Positions 43,848-52,610 of a stretch of 55,418 nucleotides of DNA are shown piece by piece (the stretch's first letter is position 1; each line of letters starts with the position of its first letter). This DNA is from Prevotella jejuni (lineage in GTDB: Bacteria; Bacteroidota; Bacteroidia; Bacteroidales; Bacteroidaceae). A program made the translations under genes and the position numbers. Location: assembly GCF_900187995.1 (NCBI RefSeq), contig NZ_FZNZ01000026.1, positions 1-55,418 of the forward strand, in the 5' to 3' direction. The notes under the pieces were generated by a model. That model saw only the letters and a list, made by a program, of their open reading frames with translations. It did not search any database and had not been told where the DNA came from.

Positions 43848-45485
43848 TTAATACTTTATTTTAGTCAGATATTCGTTCTTATTGTTACGGTTGTCTGTTG
43901 CAATAAGGCGCAATGTGCGTTCTTTCCCAGTAGGACGTACAGGGGTGTCAGCGAGATCACAGAAGAGTATCTCTTTGTTCTTTCCAAACTGGAGTAGGAT
44001 GAACTGTCCATCGAGATAAGCCTTATAACCCTGTAGACCGCTGCCCGTGTCGGTCACCTTAAAGGATAGATGGCGTGGGTTCAGACTCTGTTGTGTAATC
44101 GTTGGTGGCGTATCGTCGTAGGCAAGGAAGTAGGCACATCCTAACTCACGCATCCGTCCTGTAACCCAGCCCTTTGCGTATTTCCCACCGCAGAAGGATG
44201 CTGGTGCATCAGCGTTCAAGCTGTTACGCATCGCAACATAGAGTTTCTCCGGATTATGTACCGCACCGCTTGGTTTCAAACTTATCTGTGCATAGTTGAA
44301 AAGAGGATATGCCGCTTTAGCGAAACTATAAGCCTCGGAATGTGCATTGTATGTTCGCCCATGCAGTAGTTGTAGCCATCCATTCTTTGCAAGAAGGCCT
44401 TTCTTTATATTCAGTCGTACTCCGTCTGCGTTGAAGTGATTGTCTTTATCATAATAGAGTGGAGTTGCACCCTCTGGATGATAGGCTATTGGGATAGCTT
44501 CAGGTTCACCCCTTACAGTGAACTCCTTGACGGTTTGGTTGCCAAAGACATCCTTTAAGACGTAACGAAGGTGGTAGTCGCGTTGCTGATTGAAGTTGAT
44601 AATACCCTTGTTAGCGTCAGCTCGTAGGATAGGGAGCGTATTACCAGGTTCGATATAAGATTTCATAAACCAAATCTTCGTCGACAGGAAATGGTCGTAA
44701 TCACCCCATGAATTAACCATCCTGTGGCAGCTTGTAGGGATGTTGTTCACATCTGAAGAGAAAACCAGTCTACCATCACAATACAGCTGAGTGTATCTAA
44801 TGCCATAGTTGTTATATACCGAATCCATGTGATCACTTGCTCTTACACCAAAGCCCACCTTTCCCCATGCTTGGAAATGTCCTTTGTCAAAGGTGAAGAT
44901 ACGTGAGTCTGGTGAGTGTTGGAAGACACCTTGTCCTGGTTGAGGATAGGTTTTGAATGAATAAACGGCTGGGGCTGTCTTGTCTTTAACGATGCCCTTT
45001 AAGAAAGTGAGTGGGTCGTAAAGGTTGCCATTGGCGGTCTTGTGCATCTCTAAATGGATGTGTGGACCTTGTGAAGAGCCTGTATTACCGCTAAGAGCAA
45101 TGAACTGTCCCTTCTTGACAGGGAACTCTCCCGGTCGAAACTTCACATCGCAAGCAAATTGCTGGTGCTGGTATTGCCATTTGCGCACGGCCGCTTCAAT
45201 TTGTGGGGCAAAGCGGTTGAGATGGACATAACAACTGGTATATCCATTAGGGTGGGTGACTAAGATCGCTCGCCCATATCCGTGTTTCTCGACAACAGCA
45301 CCAGAGATATAGCCATCGGCAATGGCATAGACGCCAAGATTTACTTCTCTCTCGGTCTTAATATCAATTCCTCCGTGGAAATGATTGGGTCGTGGCTCCC
45401 CAAAGTTGCCCGCCAGTTGCACTGGGACATGCACTGGTGAACCGAAGGGGAGTATGGATAATAAAATATTCAATAACAGATTCAT
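43848..45485 (-). CDS. M23 (LytM) family peptidase
   Basis: A 545-residue exported protein with a short hydrophobic N-terminus. The LytM zinc site is near the start: NHFHGGID (His37, Asp41) and GPHIHLEM (about 148-155). The domain architecture, catalytic part first and a long beta-rich tail (about 200-545) after it, is the Bacteroidota type. M23 enzymes cut peptidoglycan cross-bridges; the tail probably binds envelope partners. It is 63 bases after the small gene at 45549-45776. Confidence 0.88.
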   Translation of the reverse strand: MNLLLNILLSILPFGSPVHVPVQLAGNFGEPRPNHFHGGIDIKTEREVNLGVYAIADGYISGAVVEKHGYGRAILVTHPNGYTSCYVHLNRFAPQIEAAVRKWQYQHQQFACDVKFRPGEFPVKKGQFIALSGNTGSSQGPHIHLEMHKTANGNLYDPLTFLKGIVKDKTAPAVYSFKTYPQPGQGVFQHSPDSRIFTFDKGHFQAWGKVGFGVRASDHMDSVYNNYGIRYTQLYCDGRLVFSSDVNNIPTSCHRMVNSWGDYDHFLSTKIWFMKSYIEPGNTLPILRADANKGIINFNQQRDYHLRYVLKDVFGNQTVKEFTVRGEPEAIPIAYHPEGATPLYYDKDNHFNADGVRLNIKKGLLAKNGWLQLLHGRTYNAHSEAYSFAKAAYPLFNYAQISLKPSGAVHNPEKLYVAMRNSLNADAPASFCGGKYAKGWVTGRMRELGCAYFLAYDDTPPTITQQSLNPRHLSFKVTDTGSGLQGYKAYLDGQFILLQFGKNKEILFCDLADTPVRPTGKERTLRLIATDNRNNKNEYLTKIKY

Positions 45486-45548
45486 AGGCTATCAGATCCT
45501 TTCTTTTTATGTATGTATCTGTTGTTTGCTTCGAAACAACGGATAGAA

Positions 45549-45776
45549 TCATTTCAGTAATTGGTCACCTTTGTAGGCCCTGTACTTTCCTTCATTATCA
45601 AGGCGTAGGATTATCGTCCCAGTTATCCATTCTGTCATAGCTTCTTCCTCGGAGAAAGGATAGGTCTGGACGACTATTCCGTCTTCAATAACCACTATTC
45701 CTTGTTCGATAGTACCTGTGGTTGTCTGAATGACGTTAGCTGCGATACGTCTTAAGGACTTTGGAGAGTCTGTCAT
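45549..45776 (-). CDS. Small conserved-looking protein, unknown
   Basis: A 75-residue protein (MTDSPKSLRRIAANVIQTTTG ... in an all-beta pattern with IVVIEDGIVVQTYPF). It resembles the leading beta sandwich of amidohydrolases but is too short to be one. Its ATG overlaps the stop of the DUF4296 gene by four bases (ATGA), which argues it is translated. Confidence 0.65.
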   Translation of the reverse strand: MTDSPKSLRRIAANVIQTTTGTIEQGIVVIEDGIVVQTYPFSEEEAMTEWITGTIILRLDNEGKYRAYKGDQLLK

Positions 45777-46726
45777 AACTTGTCTGGCCTGTCCGGTATC
45801 CCTCGTTCTCTCCTTGCGTCTTCAGGTGTCCTCGTTGGTGGAGCAGGGGGATTGCTGGAGGCTGCCTCAGGGCTGACAGGTTCGCCACCGATGGTTCTGA
45901 TAGGGTCAGACTGTTGTAGAGAATCCTTTGGCAGAGCCGACTCTTGCTGTTGAAGATGCATACGAACGAGTTGGATGTTATTGATTATAAGCATCTTGAA
46001 CGTACTTGACGGCTGTTGTCCCTTTAGCATTAGGAAATAGCCACGTATGTTCTTTATCCGTAAAGAGTCGCTTGTGTCGATTGTCAGAGTGTTGCGAGAA
46101 TCAGAAGTGATGTGTTGGTATTGTGTGATGATACTGTCATTTGTGTAAGTAACTACCATCATGATGATTGCATCACGCATCCCGTCTTGTATAATAAACT
46201 GTGAGTCGAAACTCATGAGTAGTCGATCGCCCTTATGAAAGGCTGTGTCTGCCTTGATTTCAAAGGTCTCACGGTCGACAGGAGCGTACGGAGAAAGTAT
46301 CAACGAGCGTTTTCCACGCCAGATGTCAGTGGTGTCTCCCTTAGAAGTAATATTGCCGTATTGAGCCAACTCGCTCTCTGAAGCACCTTGGCTACGTGCT
46401 TCATTCTCCAATCGCTTTGTTAGGTCGACATAGATATCGTGTAGTTTCTCTGTATGTCGCATATAGTATTGAAGTGACCTATCGAACTTCTCTTCCGATA
46501 CACCATATTTCTTCATTACTGCTAACTTATATGCTTTCTGCTTGACATCCGTATAACCTTCACGATTAACCATTGCCATGGATATATGATAATCGTAAAG
46601 CATATCCTCCATCTCCGATGGTTGGATATACTCTGAAGGGATAGTTGGCTTACAACTTACGACGAGGAGTGCAAGTAAAACTACACAGAGCGTGACGAAA
46701 GGACGGACCAAATATTTACTTCTCAT
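45773..46726 (-). CDS. DUF4296 lipoprotein
   Basis: A 317-residue lipoprotein from the ATG at 46724-46726; a longer frame runs back into lspA without a signal. VVSCKP gives lipobox Cys25. Residues about 28-110 match DUF4296 (PSEMEDMLYDYHISMAMVNRE, MKKYGVSEEKFDRSLQYYMRH). The C-terminal third is Pro/Ser/Arg-rich (PPAPPTRTPEDARRERG). It starts eight bases after the lspA stop, a pairing common in Bacteroidota; a lipoprotein next to its own signal peptidase is a neat fit. Function unknown. Confidence 0.82.
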   Translation of the reverse strand: MRSKYLVRPFVTLCVVLLALLVVSCKPTIPSEYIQPSEMEDMLYDYHISMAMVNREGYTDVKQKAYKLAVMKKYGVSEEKFDRSLQYYMRHTEKLHDIYVDLTKRLENEARSQGASESELAQYGNITSKGDTTDIWRGKRSLILSPYAPVDRETFEIKADTAFHKGDRLLMSFDSQFIIQDGMRDAIIMMVVTYTNDSIITQYQHITSDSRNTLTIDTSDSLRIKNIRGYFLMLKGQQPSSTFKMLIINNIQLVRMHLQQQESALPKDSLQQSDPIRTIGGEPVSPEAASSNPPAPPTRTPEDARRERGIPDRPDKL

Positions 46727-46733
46727 TGTCTTT

Positions 46734-47414
46734 CTACTGATTATCAGCAATGTTTTCTTTGTCAGTAACCTTCTTCTCTGTTGCTGGCACCCATCCGTTG
46801 AAATCCTTTCGGAATGCAAGAATGATGATGAAGACGCCTACTGAGATGCAAGAGTCTGCAAAGTTGAATATAGGAGAGAAGAAGGTGAATGACTCTCCAC
46901 CCCAAACTGGGAACCAATCTGGGAATGTTCCGTGGAAAAGAGGGAAATAGAACATATCAACTACCTTGCCCATTAATACCGGAGCATAGCCTTGTCCCCA
47001 TGAGACAAGTGTGGCTGGTGTAGCCCCTTCTACGTAGTATGGGGTAGAAGCGGTGAATATCTGTCCATAGAAAAGAGAGTCAAAGATATTGCCTGCAGCA
47101 CCTGCTGTAATCATTGATAACACAATGATATAGCCCATTCTTGCCCCTCGTTTGATACGATTCGATATATACCAGATAAGAAAACCTATCGCTACAATAC
47201 GGAAGACACTTAGGAAGAGCTTGCTTCCTAACTCCATTCCCCATGCCATACCATTATTTTCGATGAATTGTATCTGAAACCAATCGAAGATATGGATAGA
47301 GTCACCTAAATTCATATTAAGCTTGACAACGACCTTAATAATCTGGTCTATTAATATTAATAGAATTATCAGTAAGGTCGCTATCAAGCTTTGTTTTTTC
47401 TGTTTACTACTCAT
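46734..47414 (-). CDS. lspA: Lipoprotein signal peptidase (SPase II)
   Basis: A 226-residue inner-membrane aspartyl protease that cuts prolipoproteins before the lipidated Cys. Four hydrophobic helices; the active-site motifs are ITAGAAGNIFD (Asn109, Asp112) and FNFADSCI (Asp187). The stretch between them (about 115-180) is longer than in E. coli LspA, as usual for Bacteroidota. Its ATG overlaps the stop of the DksA-like gene by one base (TAATG), so translation is coupled. Confidence 0.95.
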   Translation of the reverse strand: MSSKQKKQSLIATLLIILLILIDQIIKVVVKLNMNLGDSIHIFDWFQIQFIENNGMAWGMELGSKLFLSVFRIVAIGFLIWYISNRIKRGARMGYIIVLSMITAGAAGNIFDSLFYGQIFTASTPYYVEGATPATLVSWGQGYAPVLMGKVVDMFYFPLFHGTFPDWFPVWGGESFTFFSPIFNFADSCISVGVFIIILAFRKDFNGWVPATEKKVTDKENIADNQ

Positions 47415-47797
47415 TAGTGATTTTTATTTGCCATCTTAGAAGCTACGCTTAGTGTCGCATGTGGCACGATACGTAAGCGTTCTTTAGGGATAAGCTCTCC
47501 TGTGATACGGTCGATGCCGTACGTCTTATTGTTGATTCTTACAAGTGCTGCTTGGAGCGCTTGGATAAACTTTTGCTGACGTTGCGCCATCTGAACCAAC
47601 TCTTCTTTGGTCTGATTAGAACTACCTTCCTCCAATGCCTTGTACGTAGGTGACGTATCATTAACATCGTTAGTATTCTTATTCATCAGAATCTTCATCG
47701 TCTCGTCGTAGTCAGACTTTGCAATCGCTAACTTGTCATTTACTATCGTTCGGAACTCCTCGAGTTCCTCATCGGAATAACGCTTCTTGGTTTCCAT
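47414..47797 (-). CDS. DksA/TraR-type protein without zinc cysteines
   Basis: A 127-residue protein from the ATG at 47795-47797. The N-terminal coiled coil (YSDEELEEFRTIVNDKLAIAKSDYDETMKIL) and the C-terminal GIDRITGELIPKERLRIVPHA match the TraR/DksA fold, but the four zinc Cys are absent (GICxxCG is GIDRITG). DksA-like proteins bind the RNA polymerase secondary channel. The missing Cys is common in this Bacteroidota subgroup. It lies between ileS and lspA. Confidence 0.85.
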   Translation of the reverse strand: METKKRYSDEELEEFRTIVNDKLAIAKSDYDETMKILMNKNTNDVNDTSPTYKALEEGSSNQTKEELVQMAQRQQKFIQALQAALVRINNKTYGIDRITGELIPKERLRIVPHATLSVASKMANKNH

Positions 47798-47860
47798 AAG
47801 GTAAAATTGAATTAGGTTATGAAAGTAATTATGATATATAGGAACTGTTGAAAGCCTGAT

Positions 47861-47892
47861 AATAGGGACGTGCACATGACACGTCCGCTATT
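47861..47892. other. Hairpin between ileS and the DksA-like gene
   Basis: AATAGGGACGTG pairs with CACGTCCGCTATT (one bulge), loop of seven bases. No T run follows on the minus strand, so it may be an mRNA processing or stability element rather than a terminator. Confidence 0.55.
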
Positions 47893-47937
47893 GTCTTGGG
47901 CTTATAGGTGAGTGGCTTACACACCCCAGTATTCTTA

Positions 47938-50900
47938 TTAGTCTTTTCTTATTTCTATATGGAGGCTGAATTCGTCAAATTCAACATCTGTTCCATTGTT
48001 CTCTGCGAGTGTGATATCGTTGGCAAGAACCTGTGTCTTAATCAGTTCACCGAATGATGATACTGCTGCCTCAGCCTCTTTATTTGGCTCGATAACAACA
48101 GAGATGCGGTCAGTAATCTCAAGACCAGTCTCCTTACGGAGGTTCTGTATACGATTGATTAGCTCACGTGCCATTCCTTCACGACGTAGGTCTTCTGTCA
48201 GTTCAACCTCCAGCGCAACAGTCAAGTTACCCTCGTTACTTACCAGCCAGCCTGGGATATCCTCTGAGATGATTTCTACATCTGCAGCCTCAACCTTGAT
48301 TGGCTGTCCTTCTAAGTCGAAATTGAACTCGCCAGTAGCCTCCAAAGCAGCAATCTCATCCTGTGAGAGCGCATCCATGCGAGCTGCTACTTGCTTCATC
48401 AACTTGCCGAACTTCTTACCCATAACACGGAAGTTGCACTTAACCTTTTTGACAAGGATGCCCTGACCCTCAACGAATGTGAGGTCTTTAACGTTCACCT
48501 CGTGCTTAATAAGGTCTGCTACAGCCTCGATGTGCTTCTTCTGTGTTGCATCGATAGCAGGGACCATAATCTGTGCCAACGGCTGACGTACCTTGATGTT
48601 GACCTTACGACGCAGCGCGAGAACCATTGATGTAATGCGTTGTGCCATGTCCATACGTGCTTCAAGGTCAGCATCAATAACAGACTCGTTGGCTACTGGC
48701 CAGCGATCCAGGTGTATGCTCTCCAATTTACCACCCAAGTCAGAGTAGAGCTGGTCGGCATAGAATGGAGCGAAAGGCGCCAACAGACGTGCAACAGTCA
48801 TCAGACAAGTGTATAATGTGTCGTAAGCACTCTTCTTGTCAGCACTCATCTCCTTGCCCCAGAAGCGTTTACGGTTCAGGCGAACATACCAGTTACTGAG
48901 GTCGTTGTTTACGAATGAGTCGATAAGACGACCTGCACGTGTTGGGTCAAAGTTCTCTAACTCTGTTGTAACACCCTTTATGAGGGAGTTAAGCTTAGAG
49001 ATAATCCAACGGTCAATCTCGGGTGCCTCGGCCTTTACAGACTCGCATGTTGTAGCATCATAGCCGTCAACATTTGCATAGAGAGCAAAGAAGCTATACG
49101 TATTATATAAGGTACCGAAGAACTTACGACGACACTCATCAACACCTTCTGGGTCGAACTTCAAGTTATCCCATGGTTCGCTGTTGGTCATCATATAGAA
49201 GCGTACAGGGTCGGCACCGTACTTGTCCATCATTTCGAATGGGTTTGTCACATTTCCCACATGCTTACTCATCTTGTTGCCCTTGGCATCAAGCACAAGA
49301 CCCGTTGATATAACGTTCTTGAAAGCAACTGAGTCAAACACCATAGTAGCAATCGCATGGAGTGTGAAGAACCAACCACGAGTTTGGTCAACACCCTCAT
49401 TAATGAAGTCTGCAGGGAAGAATGCTGGTGGAACAGCCACGCCCTCATAGCATGAGTGTACTAATTGGTCGCGATATTCAGCCTCAGTTTTACCCGTAGC
49501 CTTCAATCCTTCAGCATTAATCTCACCCTCAAATGGATAGTGAAGTTGAGCGTAAGGCATAGAGCCACTATCGAACCAAACATCAATAAGGTCTGATTCA
49601 CGGTGCATTGGTTTACCTTCATCATTTACGAGGACAATGTCGTCAACGTAAGGACGGTGGAGGTCAATCTTATCATAGTTCTCTTGACTGAAGTCACCTA
49701 CCACGAAGCCAGCCTCTTTCAATGGGTTTTTCGCCATGATACCAGCTGCAACAGATTTCTCAATCTCGTTGTATAATTCCTCAACAGAGCCTATACACTT
49801 CTCGCCACGGTTCTCATCACGCCATATAGGCAGTGGTGTTCCCCAGAAGCGTGAACGGCTGAGGTTCCAGTCATTCAGGTTCTCGAGCCAGTTTCCGAAG
49901 CGACCCGTACCAGTTGATTCAGGCTGCCAATGGATCGTCTTGTTCAACTCTACCATGCGTTCCTTCCTTGCTGTGTCCTTGATAAACCAGCTGTCAAGAG
50001 GGTAGTAGAGGATTGGCTTATCCGTACGCCAGCAATGAGGATAGTTGTGTACATGCTTTTGGATATTGAAGGCAGTACCATCCTGCTTCATCTCCATACA
50101 AAGGACAATGTTCAAGTCCTCGGCTTTCTCTGAAGCTTTCTTGTCCCATACACCATCAGGATTGAAGCGTGGATCGTATGAGTTCTTCACATAGTCGCCT
50201 GCATGATGACCGTATGCTTCAACGTTGACACAGGCTTTTACGAAGTTCTGGTCTAACTCGTCAATAGTATAGTACTTACCTTGGAGGTCGACCATTGGGC
50301 GTGTCTGGCCCTTCTTAGAAATCAAGTAGAGGGCAGGGATGTTCGCATCCTTTGCCACCTTAGCATCGTCAGCACCGAAGGTAGGAGCAATGTGTACGAT
50401 ACCAGTACCATCTTCTGTTGTGACGTAATCGCCAAGGATGATACGGAAAGCCTCGCTCTCCATCTCCACAAACTTGTCACGACCATCTTCACTGGCAAAC
50501 ACCTTCTCTGGGTGAGCAGCTGCGTAATCGTTCACAAACTTAGGCGCATAATCGCCCGTCTGTTCAACTGGCTTTACCCATGGCATGAGCTGTTGATAGT
50601 GCAGACCCTCAAGTTCTGTACCCATCAGACGGCCTACGATACGATAAGGAACGTACTTGTCGCCACGCTCGTAGGCTGGTAGTTCGCCACCATCAGTTAT
50701 CTCTCCTTCTGATTTCAGATACGCTGCTACACGACTGGCAGCCATGATGAGCGTCAGTTTCTCTGCGTCGTATGGGTTATAAGTCTCGACAATGACGTAT
50801 TCAATCTTTGGACCAACACAGAGCGCAACGTTTGATGGCAATGTCCATGGGGTGGTTGTCCATGCTACGAAGCATGGCTTGCCCCATGTCTCCTTTGGCA

Positions 50901-51603
50901 AGTTTGCCTTGTCAGCCAATGCCTTCCAATCCTCTGTAGGGATAGTAAACTGTGCCGTAACGGTAGTGTCCTTTACGTCACGATAGCAGCCAGGCTGATT
51001 TAGCTCATGGCTTGACAGACCAGTACCAGCACCCGGTGAGTAAGGTTGAATGGTATAACCCTTATATAATAACCCCTTGTTATAGAGTTGCTTAAGGAGC
51101 CACCATAGGGTCTCAATATACTTGTTGTCGTATGTAATATATGGGTGTTCCATATCAACGAAATAGCCCATCTGTTCCGTCAACTGCTGCCATTCAGCAG
51201 TGAACTTCATTACATTCTCACGACACTTATGATTATATTCCTCTGTTGAAATATACTTGTCAGATGCATGGTTGTCGATATCTTTCTTTGTGATACCCAA
51301 CTCTTTTTCTACACCCAACTCTACAGGCAATCCATGAGTATCCCAGCCCGCCTTGCGGTGTACTTGGAAACCCTGCATGGTCTTATAACGGTTGAAAGTA
51401 TCCTTAATTGAGCGTGCCAACACGTGGTGAATACCGGGATGACCATTCGCAGATGGTGGTCCCTCAAAGAAGATGAACTGTGGTTCGCCCTCACGTTCAT
51501 CAATACTCTTGTGGAAGATATCTTTCTTCTCCCACTCTTTCAATACTTCCTGATTTGTGCTAACAAGGTCAAGTCCCTTGTGCTCGGCGAATTTCTTTGC
51601 CAT
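47938..51603 (-). CDS. ileS: Isoleucyl-tRNA synthetase, GIHH-motif type
   Basis: A 1221-residue class I synthetase. N-terminal catalytic motif is GPPSANGHPGIHHVLARS: where most IleRS have HIGH, this reads GIHH at residues 57-60, i.e. first and third positions swapped. The KMSKS loop is NKMSKHVGN (about 776-784). The editing domain (TTTPWTLPSNVALCVGP, about 245-261) and the C-terminal anticodon-binding region are present. The length and the GPGAGTGLSSHE segment fit the eukaryote-like type 2. It charges tRNA-Ile. The promoter TATCTTTG is at 51640-51647. Confidence 0.96.
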   Translation of the reverse strand: MAKKFAEHKGLDLVSTNQEVLKEWEKKDIFHKSIDEREGEPQFIFFEGPPSANGHPGIHHVLARSIKDTFNRYKTMQGFQVHRKAGWDTHGLPVELGVEKELGITKKDIDNHASDKYISTEEYNHKCRENVMKFTAEWQQLTEQMGYFVDMEHPYITYDNKYIETLWWLLKQLYNKGLLYKGYTIQPYSPGAGTGLSSHELNQPGCYRDVKDTTVTAQFTIPTEDWKALADKANLPKETWGKPCFVAWTTTPWTLPSNVALCVGPKIEYVIVETYNPYDAEKLTLIMAASRVAAYLKSEGEITDGGELPAYERGDKYVPYRIVGRLMGTELEGLHYQQLMPWVKPVEQTGDYAPKFVNDYAAAHPEKVFASEDGRDKFVEMESEAFRIILGDYVTTEDGTGIVHIAPTFGADDAKVAKDANIPALYLISKKGQTRPMVDLQGKYYTIDELDQNFVKACVNVEAYGHHAGDYVKNSYDPRFNPDGVWDKKASEKAEDLNIVLCMEMKQDGTAFNIQKHVHNYPHCWRTDKPILYYPLDSWFIKDTARKERMVELNKTIHWQPESTGTGRFGNWLENLNDWNLSRSRFWGTPLPIWRDENRGEKCIGSVEELYNEIEKSVAAGIMAKNPLKEAGFVVGDFSQENYDKIDLHRPYVDDIVLVNDEGKPMHRESDLIDVWFDSGSMPYAQLHYPFEGEINAEGLKATGKTEAEYRDQLVHSCYEGVAVPPAFFPADFINEGVDQTRGWFFTLHAIATMVFDSVAFKNVISTGLVLDAKGNKMSKHVGNVTNPFEMMDKYGADPVRFYMMTNSEPWDNLKFDPEGVDECRRKFFGTLYNTYSFFALYANVDGYDATTCESVKAEAPEIDRWIISKLNSLIKGVTTELENFDPTRAGRLIDSFVNNDLSNWYVRLNRKRFWGKEMSADKKSAYDTLYTCLMTVARLLAPFAPFYADQLYSDLGGKLESIHLDRWPVANESVIDADLEARMDMAQRITSMVLALRRKVNIKVRQPLAQIMVPAIDATQKKHIEAVADLIKHEVNVKDLTFVEGQGILVKKVKCNFRVMGKKFGKLMKQVAARMDALSQDEIAALEATGEFNFDLEGQPIKVEAADVEIISEDIPGWLVSNEGNLTVALEVELTEDLRREGMARELINRIQNLRKETGLEITDRISVVIEPNKEAEAAVSSFGELIKTQVLANDITLAENNGTDVEFDEFSLHIEIRKD

Positions 51604-51639
51604 ACTATATAATTGTTTTGCTTATTTTCTAAATACATG

Positions 51640-51647
51640 CAAAGATA
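51640..51647 (-). promoter_or_regulatory. -7 box of ileS
   Basis: TATCTTTG on the minus strand, 37 bases before the start codon. Confidence 0.75.
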
Positions 51648-51953
51648 CAAATAACAACTGAAACTACCAAACTTTTTATTATATGAAAGACTATCCATCC
51701 TCTTTCATGCAAAGTATTAGCTTGAATTACATTTCTTGTGTCCTAATGTGTCTATTGCTATACAAGGTGTGTTTTGTCGTTTTGGGGCGTATTATGTAAT
51801 GATACTAATAATAGGTATGGCTCGCCATCTTTACCGTTTATATGTTTGCTAAGTCCTCACTGCGACCATGTTAGCCCTCTTTGAAATAATAGATTAATTC
51901 GATTAGGCGTAAGATAATATATTTTCTCTATTGCACTTCCTCGGGCGAGAACT
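51648..51953. other. Spacer between ileS and rloB
   Basis: About 300 AT-rich bases. The only familiar piece is GTATTATGTAATGATACTAA (51788-51807), reminiscent of the box that follows R2 cores, here without a core. Confidence 0.5.
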
Positions 51954-52607
51954 TTATTGTTGGTCCTTAGCTAAGATACTGTTAACAAGGAGATAGACTC
52001 TGGTACCCACGGTCTGTGGCCATCTATCATCTGGTTTGATGTCCAGTTTGCTTGCTCTTGCGATTGCATTTTCAATATTGGGGAGTAGAGTTGCGGCCTC
52101 GTATTTCGATTCACGATAGCTTCCCATGAGCGAACGAAGTCTCTTCTTGGTCCAAGTGTCACCATTCCGGCTTGTCTTCTTGTTCTCTGACAGACCATTC
52201 CAGTCTTCTTCTGAATAGTGTTCCACATCCTCAAGGTGCAGAATTAGCCATAGTTCAAAACAAGGGTTACTGACACAGAAGTTAAAAAATCTGTTCTGAG
52301 AGCATTTCATAGCAACCTCAGATAGCATTTTCTCCGTCCACTTGTCTCTATCAACAACAGCCCATAACTGATCGTCTTCATCAATATCATATTCACTAAC
52401 AAAGCCTTGTATCTGTCGATATACCTCTTCTGGACTGGATTCATTCGTACCTCTACGCAATACCTCTACATGTACACCAGAGGCATGCATAGAGGCTTTC
52501 ATCTCTTCAAAGTAGATGTTTTCAGTATCTTTACCCTCTGCAGCAATGACTACCAGGCGGCCTGATTTGATACCTTCCTGACGCTCAAAACTCTTGCGTT
52601 TTCTCAT
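51954..52607 (-). CDS. rloB: RloB-like Toprim-type protein
   Basis: A 217-residue protein of the RloB family. Toprim-like features: IAAEGKDTENIYFEEM with Glu24 (residues 21-36) and AVVDRDKW with Asp86 and Asp88, then SNPCFELWLILH. The family is found beside AAA ATPases in RloA/RloB pairs, and a RloB-type protein is part of the AbiL abortive-infection pair. It starts three bases after the ATPase gene's stop. It should be the nuclease-like effector, with the ATPase as sensor or regulator; that is inferred. Confidence 0.85.
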   Translation of the reverse strand: MRKRKSFERQEGIKSGRLVVIAAEGKDTENIYFEEMKASMHASGVHVEVLRRGTNESSPEEVYRQIQGFVSEYDIDEDDQLWAVVDRDKWTEKMLSEVAMKCSQNRFFNFCVSNPCFELWLILHLEDVEHYSEEDWNGLSENKKTSRNGDTWTKKRLRSLMGSYRESKYEAATLLPNIENAIARASKLDIKPDDRWPQTVGTRVYLLVNSILAKDQQ

Positions 52608-52610
52608 TGT

